Origin: Pseudomonas tensinigenes | GTDB lineage: Bacteria > Pseudomonadota > Gammaproteobacteria > Pseudomonadales > Pseudomonadaceae | Reading direction: 5' to 3' | Assembly: GCF_014268445.2 (NCBI RefSeq) | Contig: NZ_CP077089.1 | Span: 1,977,501-2,041,500, forward strand | Length of the DNA: 64,000 nucleotides | In this document: positions 25,559 to 33,873 of the stretch, piece after piece | Numbering within the stretch: the stretch's first letter is position 1 | How the letters are laid out: each line of letters begins with the position of its first letter | The notes under the pieces: generated by a model | Seen by the model: the letters and a program-made list of their open reading frames with translations, nothing else | Database searches by the model: none | Told to the model about the DNA's origin: nothing | Made by a program: the position numbers and the translations under genes

Positions 25559-26625
25559 AGCACGAGTTGTACCGGGTCACCGACCTGCCGGTGCTGCAGA
25601 ACCGCACCTTTGCCGATGCCGCATCGGCACAGGCCTCGGCCAGTGCCGATATGCTGCTGGTGCAGGACGAGCGCAGCGGTTTGATCTTCAACGCCGCGTT
25701 CGACGCCGACAAACTCAGCTACGACGCCGATTACCAGAACGAACAGGCGCATTCCGGCCAGTTCCAGAAGCACTTGAGTGACGTCGAAGGCATCATCGCC
25801 AAGCACTTCAAGGGTCAGGAACTGATCGAAGTCGGCTGCGGCAAGGGCTACTTTCTTGAGTTGCTCAAGGGCCTCGGTTATGCGATCACCGGCATCGATC
25901 CGGCGTACGAAGGCGAAAACGCCGACGTGATCAAGGCGCCGTTTACCCGTGGCCTGGGACTGGCGGCTGATGCCATCGTGCTGCGCCATGTGCTGGAACA
26001 TATTCAGGATCCGGTGAGCTTCCTCGCTGAAATTGCCAACGCCAATCAGGGCGGGCAAATCTACATCGAAGTGCCGTGCTTCGACTGGATTCTCGAGCAC
26101 AAAGCCTGGTTCGATCTGTTCTACGAACACGTCAATTATTTCCGCCTCGATGACCTGCGGCGGATGTTCGGCACGGTGCACGAGGCTGGTCACCTGTTCG
26201 GTGGCCAATACCTGTACATCGTCGCCGACCTTGGGACATTGCGCCTGACCCCGGAGCAACCGGTGCCGCGCCTTGCGCTGCCTGACGGGTTCACCGCCAG
26301 CCTCGACCGTGCCGTGCAGATCATTCAGTCCGCCCCCGAGCAGGGTTCGGCGATCTGGGGCGCCTCGTCCAAAGGCGTGATCTATTCGCTGTTCCTGCAA
26401 CGCGCCGGGGTGGCAGTGGATCGTGTGGTGGATATCAACCCGGCCAAGCAGGGGCGTTATCTGCCATTGAGCGGCGCACGGGTGTCCTCGCCACAAGAGG
26501 CGATGGACGCGCTGCCCGAGGGCGCCAACCTGTTTGTGATGAATTCCAATTACCTCGAAGAGATCAAGCGGATGACCGGTGGACGCTACGTCTATCACGC
26601 CGTCGACAGCGCTTCGTTTCAGTGA
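25555..26625 (+). CDS. SAM methyltransferase, zinc-less paralogue of the C-methyltransferase
   Basis: This 356-aa protein has a SAM motif IEVGCGKGYF (91-100), a post-motif LRHVLEHIQDP, an F-Y-E-H cluster (189-192) where the neighbour has Y-H-E-H, and a C-terminal domain IWGASSKGVIYSLFLQRAGV...DINPAKQGRYLP. That last domain aligns by eye with the same region of the 23484-24710 product. The Cys4 zinc module is absent. The catalytic Glu and His are kept, but the first Tyr of the cluster is replaced by Phe. ATG 25555 overlaps the SDR stop. It may act on a different carbon or oxygen, or form a complex with its paralogue. Confidence 0.75.
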   Translation: MKHELYRVTDLPVLQNRTFADAASAQASASADMLLVQDERSGLIFNAAFDADKLSYDADYQNEQAHSGQFQKHLSDVEGIIAKHFKGQELIEVGCGKGYFLELLKGLGYAITGIDPAYEGENADVIKAPFTRGLGLAADAIVLRHVLEHIQDPVSFLAEIANANQGGQIYIEVPCFDWILEHKAWFDLFYEHVNYFRLDDLRRMFGTVHEAGHLFGGQYLYIVADLGTLRLTPEQPVPRLALPDGFTASLDRAVQIIQSAPEQGSAIWGASSKGVIYSLFLQRAGVAVDRVVDINPAKQGRYLPLSGARVSSPQEAMDALPEGANLFVMNSNYLEEIKRMTGGRYVYHAVDSASFQ

Positions 26626-26642
26626 CCCTTGAGATTATTAAA

Positions 26643-27380
26643 ATGACCGACAACAGCATCAACCAAGCCTTCGAAGCCGAGTGCCGGGAACAGATTGCCC
26701 AGCAGGGTGACGACCAGAAACTCACCGGCCTGGCCCGCGATTTCTTCAATGAATCGGCCAAGCACAAATACAGCTACCACTTCTCGTGGATGGGCCGTCC
26801 GATCATCCAGCTGCCACAAGACATGATGGCCATGCAGGAGATCATCTGGCAGGTCAAACCGGATCTGGTCATCGAGTGCGGCATCGCCCACGGCGGTTCG
26901 ATCATCTACTACGCCTCGTTGCTGGAACTGCAAGGCCACGGCGAAGTGCTGGGCATCGACCTCGACATTCGCCCGCACAACCGCGAAGCGATCGAAAGCC
27001 ACCCGATGGCCAAGCGCATCAAGATGATCGAAGGTTCGAGCATCGACGCCGGCATTGCCGCCCAGGTGCAGGCTGCGGCCAAAGGCAAGAAAGTCATTCT
27101 GGTGCTCGACTCCAACCACACCCACGATCACGTCCTCGAAGAGCTGCGTCTGTACGCTCCACTGGTGTCGGTCGACAGCTACTGCGTGGTGATGGACACC
27201 GTGGTCGAAGACATGCCGGCCGATTTCTTCCCGGATCGCCCATGGGGCCCGGGCGACAACCCGAAAACCGCCGTGTGGAAATACCTCGAAGAGAACCAGG
27301 ATTTCGAGATCGACCAGCAGTTGCAAAACAAGCTGCTGATCACCGTGGCGCCGGACGGCTATCTGCGTCGCGTCCGTTAA
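26643..27380 (+). CDS. CmcI-type methyltransferase (cephalosporin hydroxylase family)
   Basis: This 245-aa protein carries VIECGIAHGGSIIYYASL (SAM-binding loop), GIDLDIRPHN and VLDSNHTHDHVLEELRLYAPLVSVDSYCVVMDT, diagnostic of the CmcI family. Those proteins are often annotated as cephalosporin hydroxylase, but members in glycan loci act as sugar O-methyltransferases (e.g. rhamnosyl O-methyltransferases). ATG 26643 is preferred. GTG 26622 overlapping the previous stop is possible and adds 7 residues. Expected role: O-methylation of the flagellin glycan. Confidence 0.8.
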   Translation: MTDNSINQAFEAECREQIAQQGDDQKLTGLARDFFNESAKHKYSYHFSWMGRPIIQLPQDMMAMQEIIWQVKPDLVIECGIAHGGSIIYYASLLELQGHGEVLGIDLDIRPHNREAIESHPMAKRIKMIEGSSIDAGIAAQVQAAAKGKKVILVLDSNHTHDHVLEELRLYAPLVSVDSYCVVMDTVVEDMPADFFPDRPWGPGDNPKTAVWKYLEENQDFEIDQQLQNKLLITVAPDGYLRRVR

Positions 27381-27434
27381 TTCGCAACATCACCAAGCGT
27401 TGTTTCGGCGAGTCGCCGGTTGTGGAGAGAAGTT

Positions 27435-30350
27435 ATGCAAGGCAAGTACAGTACTGAACTGGCGCTACCGCTCGAAGAGCTATTGACCGTCGTCCTGATT
27501 ACTCACAATCGGCCGGCGTTTCTGCGCCGGGCGGTGAAGTATTACAGCAGCTTGCCCTGCAGGATCATGGTGCTCGATTCGACACTCGAACGACCTGAAG
27601 GCGACTTCTCCGCCGTCGATTACCACCATGTGCCGCAGTTCGCCTACTGGGGCATGCAGGCCAAACTGGCCTATGGTGTCGAGCATCTGACCACGCCGTA
27701 CATGGTGCTGGCGGCCGACGACGACTTCATCCTGCATGATTCGCTGGCAGAGTCCGTTGGCTTCCTGCATGCCAACCCTGATTACGGTATGTGCCACGGC
27801 TACTGCCTGATGTACCTGTCATTGGCCCATGGCGTGAACTACTACCGCCGTGACAAGAAAGTCCAGGAAGACTATGCGTCCGAGCGGGCGCAGGATCGCG
27901 TCCTCGATTACATGAGCCAGTACATCCCGCCGTTCTACGCGGTAACCCGTACTGACCTGATGAAAAACTGGCATGCGGCGCTGCCGCCGGGGACCAATTT
28001 CCAGTGGCAGGAAATTGGCCACGTCTACTACCTGCTGGCCAGTGCCAAGGCGCGCATCCTGCCGATTCCGTACGTGGTGCGCGAGATCAACTACGGTGTC
28101 TCCGAGCACAATACCGATGTGTATCACTCGCTGACCTACGTCGACGCCAAATCGGTCGCCGAACGCGAGGCGTTTGCCGAGTTCCTCGTCTCGCTGCCTA
28201 CCGCTATCGAAGGGCTGGATGCCGGGCAGGCCAAGGCCTTTGCCCTGGAGAGTTTCGAGGCAATGGCCGACAGCCTGAAGTCCGGGCGGGCGCTGACCGC
28301 CGAGCTGATTATCGAGTCGACCTGGAACCAGGAACTGAAGTCGCCGGATCGTCGTTTTGGCCCGCTGCAGTATGTCGAAATGCCGTTTTACAACCAGGCA
28401 TTCTTTGAGCGTCTGGAGCAGTTCGAATTCATCTTGCACACGCTGCCGGCCGGTCGCATGCAACTCGAAGGGCTGGAAGGCGTGTGGGCCCGTCAGGCGC
28501 ATCTGTTGCAGGCGCGCAACAACGACACGGCGGAAAGTGTGGTTGACCGGTTGTGGCAGGCCCATGATCTCAACGCCTTCAACCAGACTGTGGTCAAACG
28601 CCTGGCGGCGCAGCTGGACGTTGTCGGTGACGAAAGCGCCGCGCAAGCCATGCGCGAGTGGATCGCCCGTCTTGAAGCGCTGACGGTCGACGATCATCAG
28701 CCAGTCTTCGGCAAAATGAAGTCCGGTCGCCTGTTGCAGTGGCTGGCGGCTCGCACGCCGGCGATCGAACAACTCGAGTCGATTGGCCAACATCTGGCGA
28801 CTGAAGGCGGTGGCCCGCAATTCGGCATTTTCCTGCTCGATCTGGACAACGACATCGACAAGTTGCAGGTGTCGCTCGACAGCCTGCTGGAAGGTCACTG
28901 CAAAGCGTTCAGGATTGTCGTGTTCACCACCGGCGAAGCACCGGCGGCGACGACGGCACAAAACACTCTGCACTTTGTCCGTGTTACCCAAAGCAACTTT
29001 GTCGACAAGCTCAACCAAAGCGCTCAGCAGTCGCCAAGCGATTGGTTACTGCTGGGAGAGGCGGGTGACCAGTTCACCGCCAGCGGCCTGTTGCGCGCCA
29101 GCCTGGAACTGATGTCGGCAGAGGGTGTGCGTGCCGTCGCCACCGACGAGATCCAGCGCAAGGACAATGGCGCGCTGGTTGACGTGTTCCGCCCCGGTTT
29201 CAATCTGGATCTGCTGCAAAGCGTGCCGGCACTGATGGCGCGCCATTGGTTGATCCGTCGCGAAGTGTTGCTCGACGCCGGCGGTTATCAGGCCGATTTC
29301 AGCAAGGCGCTGGAATTCGACCTGCTGCTGCGCATTATTGAGCAGGGTGGCCTCGATGGCCTCGCGCACCTCGACGAGCCGTTGCTGATCACTCAGGCGG
29401 CAGAGCTTGAAGAGAACGCCCACGAGCGTCAGGCATTGTTGCGTCATCTGGGTAATCGCGGCTACAAGGCCAAGGTCACGTCGACGGCGCCGGGCACCTG
29501 GCAGATCGATTACCGTCACACCGAACAGCCACTGGTTTCGATCATTGTGCCGGTCATCGATGATCTGCCAGTGCTGCGCCGCTGCCTGGAAGGCGTGTTG
29601 CTCAGAACCCGTTACAGTCGTTATGAAGTGTTGCTGGCGGCAAACGCCAATCAGTCGGCAGCGGTCAACGACTGGCTGGGCACGCTGCGCCACGCCAAAG
29701 TCAATGTGTTGCGTGCCGATCAGCCGCTGAGCGAAGTCGCGCTGTACAACGCTGCCAGCGAGCAGGCTCAGGGTGAGTATCTGGTACTGCTGGCCGCAGA
29801 CAGTGAAGTCGTCAATCCGAACTGGATCGATTCGCTGCTCAACCACGCCCAGCGTCCGGAAGTGGGCATCGTCGGTGCGAAATTGGTCGACCGTGACGGC
29901 AACATCGCTCAGGCCGGTCTGATTCTTGGCCTCAACGATGGCGTGGGATCGGCCTTCATCGGTGATAAACACGCGGCAGCCGGCTACATGCATCGTCTGG
30001 CCGTCGAGCAGAATTACTCGGCCGTGTCGAAGGTCTGCCTGATGGTGCGCAAAGAACTGTTCAACGTCCTTGGCGGGCTGGACGAAGTGACCTTCGTCGA
30101 GGGTTATGCCGATGTCGATCTGTGCCTCAAGGCCGGTCAGGCCGGTTACCTCACCGTGTGGACGCCGTTGGTGCAGGTGCTGCATACCGGTGAGCTGCCG
30201 CAGGCGCCGCAAGCACTGGCGGCACTGCGTGAAAAATGGAGCGATGTCTTCGCGCAGGATCCGGCTTACAACGCCAACCTGGCGCTGGGCGGCAAAGGTT
30301 TCACCCTGGGTGAAAATGCCTCGATCAACTGGGCACAGTTGCTCGCTTAA
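27435..30350 (+). CDS. Large bimodular glycosyltransferase (TIGR00180-type plus GT2)
   Basis: This 971-aa protein has three parts. Residues 1-300 form a TIGR00180-type glycosyltransferase domain (TVVLITHNRPAFLRRAVKYY, metal site AADDDFILHDSLAE). Residues about 455-685 are a GT2-like half (DWLLLGEAGDQ, FRPGFNLDLL). Residues about 695-940 are a second GT2 (QPLVSIIVPVIDDL, LLAADSEV, GLDEVTFVEGYADVDLCLKA). The last two parts resemble residues 335-840 of the 1197-aa protein, including near-identical LLNHAQRPEVGIVGAKL. ATG 27435 follows GGAGAGA. It probably adds internal or terminal sugars to the flagellin glycan. Confidence 0.8.
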   Translation: MQGKYSTELALPLEELLTVVLITHNRPAFLRRAVKYYSSLPCRIMVLDSTLERPEGDFSAVDYHHVPQFAYWGMQAKLAYGVEHLTTPYMVLAADDDFILHDSLAESVGFLHANPDYGMCHGYCLMYLSLAHGVNYYRRDKKVQEDYASERAQDRVLDYMSQYIPPFYAVTRTDLMKNWHAALPPGTNFQWQEIGHVYYLLASAKARILPIPYVVREINYGVSEHNTDVYHSLTYVDAKSVAEREAFAEFLVSLPTAIEGLDAGQAKAFALESFEAMADSLKSGRALTAELIIESTWNQELKSPDRRFGPLQYVEMPFYNQAFFERLEQFEFILHTLPAGRMQLEGLEGVWARQAHLLQARNNDTAESVVDRLWQAHDLNAFNQTVVKRLAAQLDVVGDESAAQAMREWIARLEALTVDDHQPVFGKMKSGRLLQWLAARTPAIEQLESIGQHLATEGGGPQFGIFLLDLDNDIDKLQVSLDSLLEGHCKAFRIVVFTTGEAPAATTAQNTLHFVRVTQSNFVDKLNQSAQQSPSDWLLLGEAGDQFTASGLLRASLELMSAEGVRAVATDEIQRKDNGALVDVFRPGFNLDLLQSVPALMARHWLIRREVLLDAGGYQADFSKALEFDLLLRIIEQGGLDGLAHLDEPLLITQAAELEENAHERQALLRHLGNRGYKAKVTSTAPGTWQIDYRHTEQPLVSIIVPVIDDLPVLRRCLEGVLLRTRYSRYEVLLAANANQSAAVNDWLGTLRHAKVNVLRADQPLSEVALYNAASEQAQGEYLVLLAADSEVVNPNWIDSLLNHAQRPEVGIVGAKLVDRDGNIAQAGLILGLNDGVGSAFIGDKHAAAGYMHRLAVEQNYSAVSKVCLMVRKELFNVLGGLDEVTFVEGYADVDLCLKAGQAGYLTVWTPLVQVLHTGELPQAPQALAALREKWSDVFAQDPAYNANLALGGKGFTLGENASINWAQLLA

Positions 30351-30373
30351 GCGTGCCGGACAGGAATCAGCAT

Positions 30374-31375
30374 ATGTTCAACGGTAAATCGATTTTCATC
30401 TCCGGCGGCACCGGCTCGTTCGGGCGCAAATTCATCGCCCGTCTGCTGGAGCAATACCAGCCCAAGCGCGTGGTGGTGTTCTCCCGTGACGAGTTGAAGC
30501 AGTATGAAATGCAGCAGACGTTCAACGCGCCATGCATGCGTTACTTCATTGGTGATGTGCGTGACGCCGATCGCCTGCGTCAGGCCATGCGCGGCATCGA
30601 CTACGTGGTGCATGCCGCGGCGTTGAAGCAAGTGCCGGCGGCGGAATACAACCCGACCGAATGCATCCGCACCAACGTCAACGGCGCGGAGAACATCATC
30701 GCCGCCGCCATCGACAACGGGGTGAAAAAAGTTGTCGCGCTGTCTACCGACAAGGCGGCCAGCCCGATCAATCTGTACGGCGCAACCAAGTTGCTTTCGG
30801 ACAAATTGTTCGTCGCCGCCAACAATATTGCCGGCGAGCAGGAAACCCGTTTTGCCGTGGTGCGCTACGGCAACGTGGCTGGCTCGCGCGGTTCGGTGGT
30901 GCCGTTCTTCAGCAAGCTGATCGCCGACGGTGCTCAGGAGTTGCCGATCACCGACGAACGCATGACACGGTTCTGGATCACCCTCGACCACGGCGTGCAA
31001 TTCGTCCTCGACAGCTTTGCGCGGATGCACGGCGGCGAAGTGTTCGTGCCGAAGATCCCGTCGATCCGCATCGTCGATCTGGCGCGCGGCATGGCTGAAC
31101 ATCTGCCGCACAAGCACGTCGGCATTCGACCCGGTGAAAAGCTGCATGAGTTGATGGTGCCACTGGACGATGCGCGGATGACCCTTGAGTTCGAAGATCA
31201 CTACACGATCCAGCCGTCGATTCGCTTCACCAGTGTCGATGTCGATTTCGCCGTCGACAGACTCGGTGAGCAGGGGCGTGTCGTCAGCGAAGATTTCGAG
31301 TACCGCTCCGACACCAACCCGCATTTTCTCTCGGTCGGGCAGATCGCCGATCTGCACGCGAAGCTCTCGGTATGA
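30374..31375 (+). CDS. pseB: UDP-GlcNAc 4,6-dehydratase (inverting) PseB
   Basis: This 333-aa SDR starts pseudaminic acid synthesis by dehydrating UDP-GlcNAc with C5 inversion. Features are GGTGSFGRKF at 11-20, the active-site T125-D126-K127 and Y135/K139 in INLYGATKLLSDK. The residues and spacing match H. pylori PseB (FlaA1). ATG 30374 has AGGA 8 bases upstream; a longer frame from GTG 30353 is less likely. The start of pseC overlaps its stop (ATGA). Confidence 0.96.
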   Translation: MFNGKSIFISGGTGSFGRKFIARLLEQYQPKRVVVFSRDELKQYEMQQTFNAPCMRYFIGDVRDADRLRQAMRGIDYVVHAAALKQVPAAEYNPTECIRTNVNGAENIIAAAIDNGVKKVVALSTDKAASPINLYGATKLLSDKLFVAANNIAGEQETRFAVVRYGNVAGSRGSVVPFFSKLIADGAQELPITDERMTRFWITLDHGVQFVLDSFARMHGGEVFVPKIPSIRIVDLARGMAEHLPHKHVGIRPGEKLHELMVPLDDARMTLEFEDHYTIQPSIRFTSVDVDFAVDRLGEQGRVVSEDFEYRSDTNPHFLSVGQIADLHAKLSV

Positions 31376-32529
31376 TTCCCTACGGTCGGCAAAGCCTCGA
31401 TCAGGCAGACATCGACGCCGTCGTCGAAGTGCTGCAGTCGGACTGGCTGACCCAAGGGCCGAGCATCGAGCGTTTCGAGCAGGCAATGGCCGAGCGTTGC
31501 CAGGCTGACTTCGCCGTCGCGGTGTGCAACGCCACGGCGGCGCTGCACATTGCCTGTCTGGCCGCCGGTCTGGGGCCGGGTGAGCGTTTATGGACGACGC
31601 CGAACACCTTTCTTGCCTCGGCCAACTGTGGACGTTATTGCGGTGCCGAGGTTGATTTCGTCGACATCGATCCGTTGACCTGGAACCTCGACGCCTTCGC
31701 TCTTGCAGCGAAACTCGACCAGGCCGAGCAGGACGGCACTTTGCCGAAAGTGCTGGTGGCGGTGGCGTTCTCCGGGCAGAGCTGCGACATGCGCAAGATT
31801 GCCGAACTGGCCGAGCGCTACAACTTCACCGTGATCGAAGATGCGTCTCACGCGGTCGGTGCGTCCTACGCAGGACGTCCGGTTGGCTGCGGTCAATTTG
31901 CAGCAATGACGGTGTTCAGTTTTCACCCGGTGAAGATCATCACCAGCGCCGAGGGCGGCATGGTGTTGACCAATCGTCCGGAGCTGGCCGAGCGCCTGCA
32001 ACGTTTGCGCAGCCACGGCATGACCCGCGATCCGCAGCAAATGACCGAGGCCAGTCATGGCCCGTGGTACTACCAGCAGATCGAGCTGGGCTTCAATTAC
32101 CGCATCACCGATCTGCAAGCCGCGCTGGGTTTGTCGCAACTGAGCAAACTCGACGACTTCATCGACCGGCGCCGCGAGCTGGCCGCGCGTTACGCTCGGC
32201 TGCTGGCGTACTTGCCGGTAACGTTGCCCAGCCCTCAGCCCGAGGCGCAATCGGCTTGGCACCTGTATGTGATTCGGCTGCAGACCGATCGCATCGGCCT
32301 CAGTCATCGTCAGGTGTTTGAAGGCTTGCGTGCTGCCGGTGTTGGCGTGAATCTGCACTACATTCCTGTGCACTTGCAGCCGTACTATCGCGACCTGGGT
32401 TTCGCCGAGGGCGATTTCCCCGAGGCCGAGCGTTATTACGCCGAGGCGATCAGCCTGCCGCTGTTTCCGCTGTTGAGCGATGCGCAACAGGATTACGTGG
32501 TCGAGCAATTGCGTCGGCTGACCGAATAA
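31372..32529 (+). CDS. pseC: Aminotransferase PseC
   Basis: This 385-aa PLP enzyme of the DegT/DnrJ/EryC1 family aminates C4 of the PseB product to UDP-4-amino-4,6-dideoxy-N-acetyl-L-altrosamine. The Schiff-base lysine is K188 in SFHPVKIITSAEGG, with EDASHAVGASYAG before it and GFNYRITDLQAALGLSQL after. The length and the lysine position match H. pylori PseC. It is translationally coupled to pseB. Confidence 0.95.
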   Translation: MIPYGRQSLDQADIDAVVEVLQSDWLTQGPSIERFEQAMAERCQADFAVAVCNATAALHIACLAAGLGPGERLWTTPNTFLASANCGRYCGAEVDFVDIDPLTWNLDAFALAAKLDQAEQDGTLPKVLVAVAFSGQSCDMRKIAELAERYNFTVIEDASHAVGASYAGRPVGCGQFAAMTVFSFHPVKIITSAEGGMVLTNRPELAERLQRLRSHGMTRDPQQMTEASHGPWYYQQIELGFNYRITDLQAALGLSQLSKLDDFIDRRRELAARYARLLAYLPVTLPSPQPEAQSAWHLYVIRLQTDRIGLSHRQVFEGLRAAGVGVNLHYIPVHLQPYYRDLGFAEGDFPEAERYYAEAISLPLFPLLSDAQQDYVVEQLRRLTE

Positions 32530-32560
32530 TTGCCGCTGAGGCAAAGGATGAGTATCTGCA

Positions 32561-33181
32561 ATGCGTCATTTGAGTGAGCAGGAAAAGTTCTGGCAGGGCG
32601 ACTTCGGTAACCAGTACGTCGAGCGCAATGTCGGCCAACCGCTGGTGGCGACGAATCTGGCGTTGTTTGCCAAAGCGCTGAGCCGTGCCGCAGGCATCGA
32701 GAGCCTGGTCGAACTGGGCACTAACGCCGGCAACAATTTGCAGGCATTGCATCAACTGCTGCCCCGTTGCCAGCTGTTCGGCGTCGAGATCAATGACAGC
32801 GCCTGTGCTCAGGCTCGGGCGTTGGACATCGCACAGATCTGGCATGGCTCGCTGTTCGATTTCCCGCGCGAGCGCCGTTACGACCTGACCCTGAGTAAAG
32901 GCGTGCTGATTCACTTGGCCCCGGAGCTGTTGCCGACCGCTTATGCGCAGTTGTACGCGTTGAGCCAGCGCTACATCCTGATCGCCGAGTATTACAATCC
33001 GGCACCGGTGGAAGTGTCCTATCGTGGCAACAGCGGCAAGCTGTTCAAGCGCGATTTTGCCGGTGAGATGCTCGATCGCTATGCCGATCTGCACCTGCTG
33101 GATTACGGTTTCGTCTATCACCGCGATCCGCAATTCCCGGCAGACGATGTCACCTGGTTCCTGTTGGAAAAACGTCCTTGA
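32561..33181 (+). CDS. Pseudaminic acid biosynthesis-associated methyltransferase
   Basis: This 206-aa class I methyltransferase begins MRHLSEQEKFWQGDFGNQYVERN and has LVELGTNAGNNLQAL as the SAM loop and DLTLSKGVLIHLAPELL as motif II. This opening and the FWQGDFGNxY pattern are those of the methylase family (TIGR03587, recalled) found beside pse genes. The target atom is not established to my knowledge. It may methylate the N-acyl group or an OH of the nonulosonate. It sits between pseC and pseF, with pseF starting inside its stop codon. Confidence 0.85.
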   Translation: MRHLSEQEKFWQGDFGNQYVERNVGQPLVATNLALFAKALSRAAGIESLVELGTNAGNNLQALHQLLPRCQLFGVEINDSACAQARALDIAQIWHGSLFDFPRERRYDLTLSKGVLIHLAPELLPTAYAQLYALSQRYILIAEYYNPAPVEVSYRGNSGKLFKRDFAGEMLDRYADLHLLDYGFVYHRDPQFPADDVTWFLLEKRP

Positions 33182-33873
33182 GCAACGTTGCAATCATCCC
33201 GGCCCGTGGCGGCAGCAAACGCATCCCGCGCAAGAATCTCTTGCCATTCGACGGCGTGCCGATGATTGTCCGTTCGATCCGCACTGCGCTGGAATCGGGT
33301 TTGTTCGATCAGGTCGTGGTCAGCACCGACGATGGCGAAATTGCCGATGTGGCGCGAGCCCATGGCGCGCAGGTGCCATTTTTGCGCCCGGCAGACCTCG
33401 CCGATGATTTCACCGGCACGGCGGCAGTGATCGTGCATGCCTTGCAGCAGTTGCCGGCGTTCGATTACGCCTGTTGCGTGTATGCCACGGCGCCGCTGTT
33501 GCAGGCACGCTATCTGCGTCAGGGCATCGAGTTGCTGGAGCAGCACCTGGACAAGTCTTTCGCGTTCTCCGTGTGCAGTTTCGGTTTTCCGGTGCAGCGT
33601 GCGCTGACGCTGGACGGGCAGGGTGCGTTGAGCGCTTTGTATCCGGAATATCGCAATACACGTTCGCAGGATTTGCCCGAAGCATTTCAGGACGCCGGTC
33701 AGTTTTACTGGGGGCGCACTGAGGCGTGGTTGCGCGGCGAGGTGCTCTATTCGCCAGCCAGCCTGCCGGTGATTCTGCCCCGGCATCTGGTGCAGGACAT
33801 CGACACCCTTGAAGACTGGAAGCGTGCCGAATACCTATATGCCGCGCTCAAGGCGGGTGGAGAGCTGCAATGA
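33178..33873 (+). CDS. pseF: Pseudaminic acid cytidylyltransferase PseF
   Basis: This 231-aa enzyme activates pseudaminic acid as CMP-Pse. It carries the CMP-sugar synthetase signature AIIPARGGSKRIPRKNL and later VVSTDDGEIADVARAHGA and AFQDAGQFYWG. The frame begins with TTG 33178 overlapping the previous stop (TTGA), preceded by GGAAAA. No ATG or GTG occurs before the nucleotide-binding motif, so the rare TTG start is accepted. Confidence 0.94.
   Translation: MSNVAIIPARGGSKRIPRKNLLPFDGVPMIVRSIRTALESGLFDQVVVSTDDGEIADVARAHGAQVPFLRPADLADDFTGTAAVIVHALQQLPAFDYACCVYATAPLLQARYLRQGIELLEQHLDKSFAFSVCSFGFPVQRALTLDGQGALSALYPEYRNTRSQDLPEAFQDAGQFYWGRTEAWLRGEVLYSPASLPVILPRHLVQDIDTLEDWKRAEYLYAALKAGGELQ

Noticed and set aside
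26643..27380. Beta-lactam biosynthesis (cephalosporin hydroxylase)
   Set aside because: Only the family name suggests it. All neighbours are sugar and flagellin-modification genes, so a methyltransferase role is more likely.
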